A DNA stretch of 64,000 nucleotides. It comes from Cinclus cinclus. Its lineage: Eukaryota; Chordata; Aves; Passeriformes; Cinclidae. The position numbers and the translations under genes are program-made. Location of the stretch: NCBI RefSeq assembly GCF_963662255.1, contig NC_085055.1, positions 17,718,704-17,782,703 on the forward strand, read 5' to 3'. Within the stretch, counting starts at the first letter, position 1. The number at the start of each line of letters is the position of its first letter. The notes under the pieces are model-generated. The model was given only the letters and a program-made list of their open reading frames with translations. It was not told where the DNA came from and did not search any database. Of the stretch, positions 12,201 to 27,200 are shown piece by piece.

Positions 12201-15200
12201 TAAAAGGCTTTTATTCCCTGTTTGGGACACCAAAGGTTTAAGAAAGGGCTGTGTTAATTAGCTCTGAGCATAGCAACACAGTACTTTTAGGAGAAATGTC
12301 ACATTTTCAGGTCAGCAAGGGAAGCAGAGGCAAGGGCAGTGCTATCCAGTATCCCTGAGAGGTGCTGCCCATCAGCCATGCCCAGGGCATCCTTGGCTCC
12401 TTAGCACCCTCATCCAAAAGGCAGCAGGCTCTCAGCATCCGCAGTAGGGACATCTCAGAAAAGTTAACCGTGCTGCCCCTGCAGGATGTATTTGCTTTCT
12501 GTTGTAGCCCTCCACCCCTTTAGATAATCTAGCCACATGTAGGCAGAGGAGGCTTTTTAAAACAAAGCCAAGCAAAGCTTTTTCCTTTCTTTTTTTTTTT
12601 TTTTAATACAAAATCAGGTTAACTGGTGTCTACTGTGAAAACTCAGTTGCTGTGTGAGACAGCTTGCTCTTCTGCTTCTCATGCTTCCACCAGCAAAGGA
12701 GGGGGCTTAAAATAACATCCTTCCTTTGCTGCTGGGGTTGGCCATATGCTGGAACAGCAACACAATCACCCACTGCCACATTTGTTACCAGACACATTGC
12801 ATCCCTCTCTCTCCCATTAGCCATTTAAAAAATGGTTTCACATTAACAGAAAGATGGTAGGAATCAGGATTGACAAGTCAGGACCAGGAAAAAGCCAGTC
12901 ATGTTCCTTCATCCCTCTCTCTACAGCAAAGCACACACCAGAGAGTGTTAAACTTACAGCCAGCACCAGGGCCTGGAGAAGTGACCACTGGTGCTTTTGC
13001 AGCCTTTATTCCTCACCATGTGAATCACATTACTGCTTTATTATCAGCAGCAGGTGGGACACAGCACAGGGAAGACAGTGAATACCCTGCCCCAGGCTGT
13101 TCACAGTAAACAATGGCTCAAGGAACAAACATCCTTGAAAAACCTACTGTGTGGGTTTATTTAGTTAATGCCATCAGTTTCCAAATGGATGCAGGCACAT
13201 GTTTGGAAGTTAATTAAATTCCAGGGTTGAAAGAAAAATTACTCTCTCGGGCAGAACATAAAACATTGAGGCTGCCATTTGTGATACTATCTGAGAGGTA
13301 AGGTAGGATGAGCCAGTTTATCAGCAGTCCTCTATAATAATGACTTCCACTTGTGGAAGTATTATTAGTACTAGAACGTAGGAGCATTGCAGAAAAGGAA
13401 ATGAGTCATCTCAAAAATGAAGGCTATGCTAGGACTCCTGTGTTGGTGAAAAACAGGCTGAGTGCTGGGGGTGGGATGGGTAAGTGAAAATACCAGGCAT
13501 CCTCACAACGCTCTCCCAGACTAAACTCTGGCCCTTCTACTTTTTAGAAACACATTGCATAGATGGTACGGAGAGGTGAAACGACCTCCATAAAACATGC
13601 AGGGGACTCCAGAATAATCTCAGACTAAGCACCGATCTCTGAAGCACCAGACCTTTGCCTTCATCTTATCTGGGTATCGTGCATGTGACTTTACACACAT
13701 TGCCCTGAATTATGTGGCAGAAGCAAAACTTGTGGGTGGGGTAAAACACCCCCAGCATCTGAACTGGCTGGCTCCCTGAGAGAATGACAGCAGGTGCACA
13801 TTGCTAAAGGCCACCCTACACAAATGGTGCTTCTCTGTGTCACCTGCACCCCACAGGTTGTGCACAGCAGCTGCAGGGACACGGCTCTGCCCTGGCACTG
13901 CCAGGATAAGGGGACACAGCTCTGCCCTGGCACTGCCAGGATGAGGGGACACAGCTCTGCCCTGGCACGGCCAGGCTGAGGGGACACAGCTCTGCCCTGG
14001 CACTGCCAGGATGAGGGGACACAGCTCTGCCTTGGCATTGCCAGGCTGAAGGGACACAGCTCTGCCCTGGCACGGCCAGGCTGAGGGGACACAGCTCTGC
14101 CTTGGCATTGCCAGGATGAGGGGACACAGCTCTGCCCTGGCACTGCCAGGATGAGGGGACACAGCTCTGCCCTGGCTCTTTGCTCACAGCATAGCAAAGC
14201 AAACAGAGCTTCTGGCAGAGCTGCCTGCCCCGGGCAGGGGGGTGCCCTCCCTGGCACAGCCCTGTGCCGCAGGGCACGGCAGGAGCAGCACTAGTGGGAC
14301 CCATCCAGCAGTGCCCACCCCTGCCCTTCTCTCATGGATATCCATGTTCTCCCATTGCAATGAAAATTACTCTGAACTCTTCCAAGTAAAATCTTTGCAA
14401 CAAAGGTAAGCGGCAATAAAAAAAAACAACAAGTAAATGAACAAACAAAAACCAACAACCCCCCCCCAAAACTGTAAGCAAATTAAACCCATGACCTTCC
14501 TCAAACTGTGGTGCCTCCCACTACACCTGGGCTGGCCTGTGCTGAGGGCAGTAGGAACCCTTTACAGTAAGCCAGGACTCCAGGTGCAGGAAAGGCAAGG
14601 CTTTATTGCCACTTTGTGTGAACAGCATTACATTTTACTACACAAAGGCAATTGGCAGTTGCTATAGCAGCAAGACAGCCTCTGTAGTCTTTTTCTGAGA
14701 GCTTCCTCTTAATTTGCTCTGAGTCATCTATACAGTCTATCTCCAAAAATACTTCTTCACCTGAGCCTTTACACCAGGAAAAACAGGACAAATCTTGGCA
14801 TTTTACCAGATCTTGCTTTAGGGAACAACTATAGAACCAAATTTGAGCATTAGCATCCACACAGGTGTGGATACCTCTTCATTTGTTCCAACATCTGCTG
14901 GAGATCCCTCTAGGGTGAGGGGCTGCTCCCCTCCCTCTGACCATCTGAGTGCCATGAAGTGACCTGTTTCCCTGACATTCCTATACCTCTAGCATGTAAG
15001 TCAGCCATCTAAGAGGAGGTTTTTCTCACCTGCAGGTGTTGTCTGGCATTTGCAGTGGTTTCCCCTCACTCCCATGACAGGAAGCAAGAGCTCTGGAAGC
15101 AGATTTACCATCACAGTGCAGACACACGGAGCAGACAGACACAACTAAACCGGTTCCCTGAGCAGAGGCATGGCAGCACTGTCACAGAGTGCAATTTCCC

Positions 15201-18200
15201 CTGTGGAACATTCCTATGGCGGCTGCCCAGACCCTGAGCCTGGCACGATTGAGGAAACCTGCTCATTGCTGCAGGTGTGCTGTGTGTGGACATCCTCCTT
15301 CATCCCTGCCCTGCTACAGCCTCTGCACAGGATGGACACATCTGATGCTCCCACTGGCATATGAAGGTCAGGAGGAGCAAATCTTTTTGTATTCTGTAAT
15401 ATTTCAGCTAACAGAAGGGAACCAGATCATATTTGTTTTCAACTTCTGATTTTTCTGCTGTCCTTATCTTCATTATTGATCTATTAAAAGGACAAGACAA
15501 AATTCTAGAGAAGACACGTGGTCAAATAGCATTGGCAACTTCTTCCCTGAGACTCACGGCATGACAGCCTGACTTTGAATCTGCTGGTTCAGCTCCAAAA
15601 TAGAAACTCTATAACCTGGCTCTAGAAACCATGGCCTGCAGTAACATGTCATCTTCCCAGACAGGAAATTTATAGTTTGAAAATTATGTTACTTTGGGTT
15701 TCTTTCACAAGCACTGTGCACTGATAGGAGTGACCAAGCATACTGAAGGAAAAAAAAAGGATTTACTATTAATAAATATTTGCAGATTAGTCAAGCAGAA
15801 ACAAAAACTCTGTGTGGTTGCTGAGGCAGGTGTGACTTTGATTTACCATACAGAAATTAAGCCAAGCACCCAGCCTGCACTGTTCTATTCTCAGCATCCC
15901 GCAGGTTACGTGAGCACATAAACACTGCAGCAGATACTAGCTATGACTGTCCCCCTCCACAGCATCACTTGGTTCACAGTAAAAGAGGAACAGGGCAAGG
16001 AAGAGCATGTTTTTGTGGAGGTGGTACTCCAACCCCTGGAACTAAGGCTTGGCTTCAGGAAAGCACACCATGGAAGTCACTGGGCAGCGCTGCTGGCCCC
16101 TTGCCCTGGCAGCAGCCCAGGTGGAGGAAGCAGAGCAGAGGAGCCCCAGACACTGCCAGCCTGGGGCCCTAAGCCACCCTCGGGTTGTGTCCTGCTCCCC
16201 ATCCCCTCCTGAAGCACCGGGCTGCTCCCCATGTGCCAACACCAGCAGCAGGGCTGGGATCCTCCCCGAGGCACACACACCTTGGGGGAGAGGGTACCTG
16301 GCTCTCCTACAGCTCCAGGACCTGCCATTTCCAGCATGGGTATTGTTTCCCAGAAAATACATCAACCTTGTGCTGGCTGCACAGGAACTTTTCACATTTA
16401 CCAAGGGTTTGGCCAGGGTCAATGGGACATTCAAGGTGATATTCAGATGGTGGGATGGGTAGACCCTTGGAAAAACCCATGGGAACAGCAAATCCAGCAG
16501 GCAGGTCTCCAGCCAACCTCATACATATATATATACATACGTATGTATATGTGTGTGTGGAAGGAGGACTTGGTCTCAATTCAGGCTTCAGAAATACAAA
16601 ACCAGAACAACATGAGTAGAGCATCGAGCCTGCAGAAGCACAACCATCCAACACCCTAACACAGTCACTCTGACTTTAAAAGAAGCCTTTAGACAAAATC
16701 TATAACGTAGTTGACTATCTTATAATGGGCTTAGAGAAGGAAATTTGGCTCCTGGTAGCAGGGAAAAGTACTGTCACATTGATCTGGTTTGTCATCTAAC
16801 ATCTAAAACTGGCAAATTGTTACACTAGAAGTTCTACTGAAATACAAAAGGTTTCCAATTTAAACTTCACCTTAAATGATTCACAGTTTGTCTCACTTAT
16901 GAAAGCCTTATTGGCACTTTTTCTTCAAGGGTGGAGTACAGCTACCAGCTCTTGCAAAATTCCCTTTCAATCAACACTTTATCAACTTGCACACACCATT
17001 TGTTTTTGTATTCTGACACGTAGTTACTTATGTGTCTGAATACACTGGATACATGTTCTTGTGCAGTGCAATATTTGGTGCTTTAAAGAGCTTGGCTTTC
17101 AAGTGACTGTGTTTGTCAGCAGTTCCAGGCTTGTTTCAGTGAAGTGTTGCAAAGGTGCTAAAACTAACAAACATAAGAATTGTTAAACCCAAAGCTTACT
17201 TTCAGGTGTGTTTTCCATCACTGCACAGCAATATCAGTGGCATCACAATTGCAGGTAAACTCCTGCTGATTAGGAAACTCCTGGTTACCCTGACAGGGAG
17301 TTCAGAGCTCATCACTGCTGAGTAACTAAATGCTGACAAAACCTTTAGAAAACTGTTCCTCTGAAAAGCAGGATGCAAAACTGAACTGCTGTGGGTTCAG
17401 ACCCAGGACCTTCTCACATTTGCTGAAGGTGTCCCTGCCCAGTGCTGCCCAGGGAGCCCCGAGGGGCACACACAGCCTGGCATCACCAGTCACCCAAACT
17501 CTGCCTTCCTTCAGAGGTGCCACCTGCCCCCGAGTCAGCAGCTTATCACTGTCACACGCCAAAAGCTTCCACGCCTGCCCCAACACAGTCCATGCTGGCC
17601 AGCTCTTATTTACATCACATAAATTAAAGTTTTATAGGCTATAAAGAGATGTGATCTGAGGAATAAAAAACCTCAGAAAAAAAGAGATTTCCAGGCATGC
17701 TGAATAGCAAAATGAAACAGTATTTTTTTCCAGGTTTCTACCAAAATAAAGATTTCTAATCTGAAGCAGTGCAAAAAGTAAAAAAGTAACAAAACAAACA
17801 AACAAACAAACAGAAGCAAAGTGAGCTTTCATTTCTCGAGCTGAGATGCACAGTAAATTTAAATTACATTTGGGGACTGTGTGAAGTTATTTTTCATCTC
17901 TGCACTTCGTGGCTGAAATTACAAGACACACAGGCATCAAAGCCTGACCTGTGCAGTTTCAAGAGTGTTTGCTTCAAATTGCTGGAGAAGAGAAGCAAAG
18001 ACACCAGAGCACCTTCATTATTAACTCAGCACCTTGCTCAGAGGTTTCATACAGTTATTTCCTCCATCTGCCCACAAAGGTAAAGGTAAAGCCTGCACTA
18101 CACTCTGAATCCTCAGAGGAAAGTTCCCATGGGAGAACAACGTGCTGCTTTGAGCTGCCAAAGCATCTGGAAGAAACAACAGCCAGTATTTCCCACAGCC

Positions 18201-21200
18201 ATCCACCTGAACAGAAAAGCACAAGCAGCTGGCTCTGGGGATCCAGGGCTGGAGAAGACATTCCAGGGTTCCAAGTCCACTCCTCTGCTGCTGCTGAAAT
18301 AAAATCTATAATTTTTCTTTCTGCCCTTCACCCTTCTAGAGCTGTTTCACAACCTTTGGCTTCAACTGAAACTATTTATGACTGCCTTATGCATGTTTCT
18401 TCTTGTGTCAGTTTTCTTTTAAGAAGCTCCTTCCTTCCCATGGCTTTTGCAGCCAGCCCCATTCTCTCTCCAACTTCATTTTGCTAAGGATTTATCTAAG
18501 CTTTCCGTGTCTGCCCAGAAAATAGTCTGTTCTTTAATCGTCCCTGGCCCTGCTCCAGTTTGAAATTATCTTCCTCAAATGGGGGTGACTGGCTCCACAT
18601 AAACTATTACAGATAAGATGGCAGGAAGTCATTGTAAACAGCATTAATGCCGCTTTAATTTTTAAGGGAAGAAACTCTCCTGATTCATCCCGAGACACCA
18701 ACATTGTCATTTCTAGCTTGCAGCAGAAACCCACAGGTTTAAGTGGGAAACAGCACAAAAAGCACCACCCTCAGCACCACTTCTGCAGAGCCACTTCTCC
18801 TGGCCAGTGGTGTCACCCTCGGTGTCATCATCATCCCTGCCAACCATGCTCCCAGCATATCTGTGTGCTTTGCCCCAGGCTCTTGGAAAAGGCATTGCTG
18901 GTCCACACTCTCTCCCTTCTGAAGAGCTTCACTAAAACCTCCCCTCATCCTGAGCACCCCCTTTAAAGGGGAATTACTCCTACCTTTCCCTTAGGGCTCT
19001 CCCTTTGATTCCAGCTCCTTTCCCCAGATGGATAAGAGAATTCTGCAGAATATGTCTGTGTGCTGCAATTATCCCTTCACGTTCTTCCCAGCCCTCCACT
19101 CACAGCTGTTGTCAGAGACTGTGAGGCTGCCTGGATTTTTACTGTCCTCTAACACAGTTCTACATCATCATCATCATGCATTCAGAGGCATTTCTTCAAA
19201 ACTCCATCACCAAAAATCTCCAGTTTAGTTAAAAGCACAGCTTTGTCCCATGGAGCTGAGCCAAATGTCACATCCATGACCGAGGCATTTGAGGCCAGGC
19301 TGGACAGGGCTTGGAACAACCTGCTCTGGTGGAAAGTGTCCCTGCCCACAGCAGGGGGGATGGAAGTAGGTGATTTTTGTAGAAGTAGGTGATTTTTAAG
19401 GTCACTTCCAACCCAAGGCATTCTCTGATTTTATGACTCTGTTAGACAGACCAACACCAACAAGAGATCCTCCCAGCTGAGCATGCCACAACATTAACAC
19501 ATGGCCTGCACAGACATTTTTTTTTGCCATTTCACAATTATATATAAGGTTTTAAATATATATATAATATAATATAATATAATTAAGGTTTTAAAAATCG
19601 CAAGCCTGTGTATTTAAAACAGTTACCCCCATTCAGTATAAAGTGAAACTCCACAACTCAGTAAGTGAAAAATAATATTAATTATCATAATATCAGATAC
19701 TTTAATTAAGTCAGACTAGATCTGGCCAATACTCAGATGAAATCCTTGCAAGGAATAGGCAAGGCAAGCCTACAGAAAGGCATGTAAAGAACTCCAAAGG
19801 CTCGGGTTTTTTGAGCAATATGCAAACCCAGAAGGCAGTGACTAAGAATTTTCTTCTGTGGCATGTTTCCAGAAGCTGTAGGTGTACTCCTGGCCAAAAC
19901 CCAGTTCTAGTTATACTGTGTCCACCTACTTCTAAATTTCATCTGCAAGTTATTTTTCATGTTCTCTTTATAAAATGTATTGACTAAGGTTACTGGCACA
20001 GAGCTATTGATGTCTTCTGTCCAAGGCCAGGTGTATTTGAAGTGTATGACCCAATTCAAGTTTGTTTCATTATTTCTTATCATATTATTTGGTCAAGAGA
20101 CAAAATACTATTAACCAGAATTGACTAGATCACAGAGAAGCTTCACTGTAAAGAAATAAACTTGGATATAATATTTAAATTTTTACCAAGCTTCAGTTTC
20201 TTAAATCAGTGTAGATTGATAGCTAAACCTTCAGGCTCTGCCACCTGGCAGAGGTGCTCCCTACCTCTCTTCTCTGTCCTAAAATGGTTTTATTTGGGCA
20301 GTAATAATTGATCAAAAACAAGAAGAGCAATGGCAGTGACAAAACAGCCAGTCTTGGCCTAAAGTGCCTGGTTATCTCCTGCTTTTTTTCAGTTCTGCAA
20401 TGGAAATACATTTTCTAGGTACACCAAACCCATGCTGAAGCAATGCTGAAGTCAGTTAATTTGTGAATGCTCTCATATTAATACAAATCAATGCTTTCAA
20501 GTCTTAGCCTTCAGCAGACAATCTGATCTTTCCCCCCCTGAAGTGACTTCAGAAACACCCTGCTTATTATTCCACTGCAGCCTGCATATCCCCTTACCAT
20601 CAGGTTTGTAGTAATTTCTACCAAGCCAGAACTGTATGAAATTACACATAATAAATGAGAATAAGAGAAAGATTTCCTAAAGTGATGAAAAACAGTCCCT
20701 GAAATGCTATGACACTTTGGGAAGTGTTTTCCTAACTGTGCTGTGCAAACTGTATCACAAGCAGCTCAGTCAGTGATTGCACTGGAAAAAAAGTCAGTCC
20801 AAGATGTGGCAGAGATGAAGAAACCCTGAGTCAGATGATGCCTCTCGCCTCCTCTCTCATTATTGCAATGCCTTTTCTTCCTAAACACGAGCTACTCATG
20901 AATAGTGCTGGTGCTTCTTTTGTATGAAGGGATTTTCCTTGTTTGAAGGGTTGTTCTTGTTCTTAAATATTCATTTGCTATGGATACAGAATTAAAATTT
21001 AAATTAATCACAGAAATACTTACAGACCAAACAATTATCATTCTTCTAGACACAGAGTGATCTATATTCCAGTAGGTAAATGGAAGGAAAGTGATATAAA
21101 AAATCTCTTCACCCAAAGCAGCTGAAAACTTGAATAAGTAGTAGTAGAAGTAGTTCTTCACAATATACTTCTGTGTGCAATCCTGGAAATGAGAGAATTT

Positions 21201-24200
21201 TACTGTTTTAGTGAAGTAGAAAAATATAACACTTAAAATACTGTAAATGCTACAGTTCAAAGTCCTTAAACCAAATCGTTTGTTATCAAAAGTATCAATG
21301 AAGTTCAACTTTTATACTGGAATGAAGACTGTAGTGATAGCACAGCTACATTTCCTGCAGAGCAAAAATCTATTCAGAATAACTTAGGTAGCAGTCACAT
21401 GGACAAAGACTTTCAACAGATGGGATCAGCCTTTCCTCCAGGGTAACCAGGTCTATTTTCAGAAAAGATATTGATGTGTTAAGTTTGAAATCTCTACATC
21501 AGTATACAAAGCCACCACTGCTTTCACTGGAAATGCATTTTGGGGTGAAAAACTTAAACTGCAAATACTGAGCTACTTCATTTAAAATTTGCCTCATTAT
21601 AGTCCCTGAAATTTGCTGTCAGGTGATGCTGGCAAGAGCCAGAGTGAGCAGAGTTCTTCCCTGTGCCAGTAGAGTTCTTGCCCCGTGCTGCTGTGCCAGG
21701 ATCTCTTGGGATCACCCCACACTGAGGTGCCACAGCTGGAAGATTCAGCTGCTACGTGGGACTGGGCTCAGCAACCACAGCTGCACGAGCAGATCCAGGG
21801 GAACACAGGGCTCTGAGTGGGGAGAGGAAAGAGCTGCACCTGCCACCATCAGATTTTCACTCCAACATTTTAACCACAACGTTGTCTTTTTAAGCATTTC
21901 TAGTAGAAACATTGTAAACAGCGACAATTTAGCACTTTATTTATTCATTTTATTTAGCATGAAATTTCATTCAGTCTCTGGATTTGGCAGCTGGATGATT
22001 TCATTGGATGTACCTCACCTAAGAGTGTTTGTTTTAGCTCTTCCAAAAGGTGGCACCCAGCCCTCCAGAGCTGGGAAACCATACAAGAACACACATTGCT
22101 TAGGCCATGAACTTGGCCACATGTTGAATGTGTTTAGAAAAGATTTTCTGCTGGTGCTGCCATTTGGGACTAGGACACCACTAAGAAGCCTCACACTGTT
22201 AGCAGGAGCAACAGGCAAGTGAATCACATTTTGTAGGTATACCTATCACTTGAGGAAATAAGGAGATAGACAAATAGACAGGAGTTTTGATTCAGGGGAG
22301 GAGCAAAGGAGCCAATTTAGTCTCACTCCATCTTTCCCAAAAAAATCAAAATATGGAAGTTGGTTATATAAATACAAGACAAAAGAACTTCCTAAAGATG
22401 GGAACTGAGAAGGGATCATGAAGGTCTCCACACAGACACAATAAGATACAGCTTTGACATAACCTTGTAAAACTCTCAAAATATGAAAACTGTTATGCTT
22501 GGAGCTGGCTGTGTAACTAGTTTACTAAAGAGAAACTCTCATCTTGTGTGCTAGTGAGAAAGCATAAAAATTGCCTAAGGAGTCTAGACACGCACTTGTG
22601 ACTCATTGAAAAAGCCATTAGAAGTTCCAGTCTCTTCATCTGCTTTTAATGCAGAGATGAGGCAAACTGCACAGAGATGACAATAGCAAGATGGAAAGAG
22701 CTTGCATCCATTCAATTATCATTAAAACCCCACAACTTTAATTGATTTTTACACCAACAAACAGAAAAGATGAGTCAACATTTTTTGAAATGCCAGGGTC
22801 AGAGGAGTATTCCCCCCTCTATCAGGCACACAGGTCATAGATGAGTTACTGGCATCCCTCTAGGAAAACAGCTCTGCTGTGGCTGGCTGCAGGACAGAGC
22901 AATCAGCCTGAGTGTTTCAAGTCTCTGCCACTTAGTAAACAGCCCCAGCTCAATTAGCAACTCCAGTGCTTCTGTCTGAGATCCTGAAACTCTATTTGGT
23001 GACACTTAACACGGCCCCACAGAAAGCCTTCTTCTGGCACCACCAACTCATCATTGCAGCATTAATCTCCGAGGTACTGGGAATAATGTGCTTGTGTGCT
23101 TTAGCTCAGAGAGGATCAGACACATCCCTAAGGTAAAGCTTTTAGACTTGCAACCTCATGGGATGAGGGATAAAACTTTCTAGCTCCAGTAACTGTTCTG
23201 TGGGGAAAAGTACGGTTTTCAGGCTGTAAAAGAAATGTGAAGTTAAAAAAGTATTTCCAGGCTGAAGGCAGGTCCAAGTCCTTCAAATGATTCTTAAAAC
23301 CTTTCTTTTTTTCTTCCATTCCTTTTCTATCAGAAACCACACACACACATTTGGTTGGGTTTCCATCACCCTTTCTTTAACTCTACTCCAGCATTTGTGC
23401 ACAGCCAATGTGTGGCAGGGGAAAAACAGAGCTACATGTCAGACATGCAGGGTACCACAGAATTACTCCACTTGATGCTTGGTAGTGCATGGTAAAAAAG
23501 TGGTGTTTGCACTTGTTATGATTCCAAAGCACTGTAAGTACGGCAAGCCTCCCCCAGGCACCTTCAGACTGCAGTCAGCTCACATTTACTATCCCCATCA
23601 ACCATTTCTGCAGAAAACAGAGTGCAGTGCTTTGTGAAGTGTCTTCCCTTTTTATTCTCATTCTAACCCCAGTGCAGAAAAATCCATTATTTGTGTTAAC
23701 ATCATCTAACATTCCCAGAAATTTATTCAATCTCTAATTTTAAGTAACTCCTATCTTTAGACTTAGTTATTCTTAATGTACTGCGGTGACCTGATGCCTT
23801 CCACAATGCCTGAAGCCCTTTCAGCAAATCAGCCCTTCCATCCACCTCCATTGCTATTCAGTCTGGATCAAAGAGGTTTTAATGGGAAGCAATTAAGGCT
23901 GTAGATAAAGTCAGAATTTTTAGAGCATTTCAGAAACAAGATGTAATAAGTCTCAACATTTGCAGACACAGACACAGGTAGTTTGACAAAAATTACCCTT
24001 CTCATCAACTACAGAATATCTGTTTTGTAAAACCTCAAGTGCTCAGACTACTAGAAACTCTCACGGATGTATGAGTCTCCATGAATAAACTACCCAGCTG
24101 TTGGCACAAAAATGGCCATTGCAGGTCATCCCACACTTGCAGTCTCTGCACAGGGGTGGCTCACCCACAGCAGGTGCTGCCACAGCACACACCCAAGCTC

Positions 24201-27200
24201 CCTGGAGCATGGGAGCATCCCCAAAACATTCCTACAAGGGCAGCAGAACAGGGCAAACCAACACCGTGGTGACCCTGGGGATACAATAGCACACAATGAC
24301 ACAGCATAGGAGGAATCCATCATTTTAGAAAGGATGTATATCTGTAGTTTAGCCTTCAAAGCTGAAACAAAGGAACAGCAGCTGAGCCACTAACATAATA
24401 GATTAAAAATGTATTTTTAGGAAAAAAAAAAAGGAACTGTGCAAAGATACTCCTCCTTGCAATTCTTCTGGGAGGTCTCTTGTCAGAGAACAAAACAGGC
24501 CCCAGCTTTTCCTGCCCTGGCTCTAGAGACAAGCTGTGCAGCATCAGACTTCTAAGGCCCAGAGTCTGACCCAGAGATCCCATTAACCAACACTCTGTTC
24601 TCAGCTCTCAATTACTTCGGATCTTTCAGAAGATATACATGCTTAATTGGAGTTCTTGAAGTCCCTTGCTCCCCTTCCAACAGAATTGCCTTGCAAAAGA
24701 TTAAGAGTTTCCCTCCCAAAGTCCCTAATTAACACATTACATACTTTTCACTTGAAGTTTTTTTAATGCGGTAGAAGAAAGTGTTCTAAATTTAGAGAAG
24801 CCACCAAAAATCAGGCACAAAACAAAAAAATCCAGTCTAGATGTTGCTGTACACAAAGGCAATATAAATCAGACAATTCAGCCCCACAAGACTGTACTGT
24901 TTACAGTAAAACCAGTGGGAAAAAGCCTTCTGTACTGGAGTACTCTGTATAAGCAGTCAGTTTTGCATCACTTTATGTTTATTAACTGTGCCAAGTTAAA
25001 AAAGGAGCCTACCAAGTCACAACAACAACAAAAAATAAATATTGGTAATGAGATTTTTGGAAAATAAGAAAAAGCAAAACCCATGATTATCAAAGGCTTC
25101 ATCTCTTCCATCCAGCTGCACGTCAAACACATTGAGTTTCCTGAAGATCCAACAAGCAGCCAAGAGCAGCCAATACCACTCCAGAACCTGTGCATCCACC
25201 TTCCCTGAGAGCATCAGCACTGCAAGCCACTGCCCCACGAGGAGGGAACGGGTGTCCAGGAACAGGGGCTGTGCCCCAGGGGGGATCCTGGTGTGGCCAT
25301 GAGCCCCTTGCTGGGTGCACAGCACCCATGGTAGGGTGAGAGGGGAGCCAGCAAAGGAGCAATCCAGAGTCATGGAAGGCATTGCAGAGATGTCAGGAGA
25401 CAGCAGGGGCAGGACAACAGCGCACAGTGCCCACAGAGTACACACAGAGCCTCGAGGCATCAAAAATAAACCTAACCAAGCTCACACAATGTGCAGCCTT
25501 CCACTCCGTTTAAATGCTTTAAAACAAGTAATTAATTTTTTAGTCTCTGCAGAACATGAGACAGATGGTTTTCAATAGCTGTCCAGGTTTACAGAGTGTT
25601 GCTGGAGGGACACCTAGAGTCAACCAAAACCTCAGAAATGTGGCAATGGAGACAAACAGAAATCACAAGGAAGTCCTCCTTAAATGTTATAGCATTTTGT
25701 CCAGCTCTGCTGTTGGCTGCAAAGAGCTGTTGGTCCTGTTGTTGACCAGGACACATCCAGCCCCAGCTGTTGTGCAAGCAAAGACAGCAGCAGGCACTCC
25801 TGCCCTAATGAGCAGGGATGTGGCCTGGAACCATCAGCTGATGCAGAAGCAAGACAATCATTGCAAGAGGCATAACAGTGCTCAAGCTCCAAGCCAGAGA
25901 GTCACAGCACTTCCAGTGGTCTCAGTCAAAGAACCAGTGGGGAGCCTAAAAATCAGGCAGAATCCTGGCAGTATTTCAGCAGTTTCTTAACTCCAAAAGG
26001 CCAGTAGATAAAACCCTCAGCAAGGTGCAATAGAAGAGCAGTGCTGCACAGCCAAGAGCAGCGGGGATGGCTGGAAGCAGCCAGGCTGAAAGGGGCTATG
26101 CATTGCCAGACCAAAGGCTGAGACCACCCAGAGACAATGGGAAAGGTCCATGCAGGTCTCCCAGCAATGCTGTCCCCCTGGGCACAATGCTCATCCAGTC
26201 ACCACATCCTACACCAGTCTGTGTTCACTAAAGTCTCCCCTTCAGCCTGTACAGGAAGGTCAGCTGAGACAGGTACACACACCTGCACATCAACACACCC
26301 AGCACACTGAGGCTGGAATGGGTCCCAAACACAGTTCAGGCACTTCACACTTCATGTAGGATTTAATTTTTTAACTTTCATATTATTTCCCTTCCACTCT
26401 GATTAGCATTTGGGAGATAAAACTTGAAATTCAGTCTATTTCTGTGTCTTGCTCTAGAAGTAGCATGATTAACCTCCATCCTTGTGCTGAAGGAACACAC
26501 ATAGAAGCAGAATCTGCCGAGTCATTTAAATTTAAAGTGGAATAACATAAGACTAGAGTTGACAGAGCATTTGTTTAGGTAATTAATAGGAAGAATCAAG
26601 GAAGGAAAAATTGATTATATTGCCTTCCTTAAAGAAAGCTGTCTTAAAGAAACCAAAGTACGTCTGTCTCAGAAAGGGGAGAGGCTGCTAAGGAGGCTGA
26701 GATTGTTTGTGAAGGACCATGCCTGCAGCCACTGGAAAGAACAGCTTCACATTTCCTGACAGCCTAAACCGAGGCTGGTCCAGCTTGTCCACCAGGGATG
26801 GATGGCTTACACCCCACCACTCTGGTGGAAGTTAGTCTAACCTGTCCTTACAGAACCAGAGGTGGAAATTCCACTGCTTGCTCCAGGCAATCTCCAAGTG
26901 CTTTGCTCTTCTGCCACCCAGTCTGAAATGAAACTTTCTTGCTGAAATTGAAACCTATTGCTATTTTCTTATCTACTGCAGACAAAGAACAAATTGTTTC
27001 CTTTCTGTGAAGACTGACACAGGAGAAGGCTTTTACAAGCAATAAAAAACGACAAACATCCTCTCTTCCACTCCCTAATCACCTGGTAATTCTTACAAGG
27101 GGTACTGAGCATTTTCCAGACACAGCACACCTAACATGCCTGTCTTGAATTACAGAGCCCAAGGACCAGATGTGACACTTCAGCAGTGCTGAAGGAACAG

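Larger units (their letters stand above)
11616..21023 (-). other. SGPP2: SGPP2 intron 2
   Basis: A 9.4 kb phase-0 intron with GTAAGT donor and CCCCAG acceptor. It contains a 35-bp minisatellite, a CR1 tail and small AT and AAAC microsatellites. No exon was seen. Confidence 0.85.

Noticed and set aside
13876..14177. CRISPR-like regular repeat
   Set aside because: Contiguous 35-bp tandem units with no spacers, in a vertebrate intron.
13691..14304. Minus-strand ORFs of 150-188 codons with repeated Gly/Gln/Ser/Cys motifs
   Set aside because: Translations of the 35-bp minisatellite in three frames; no gene-like sequence outside it.
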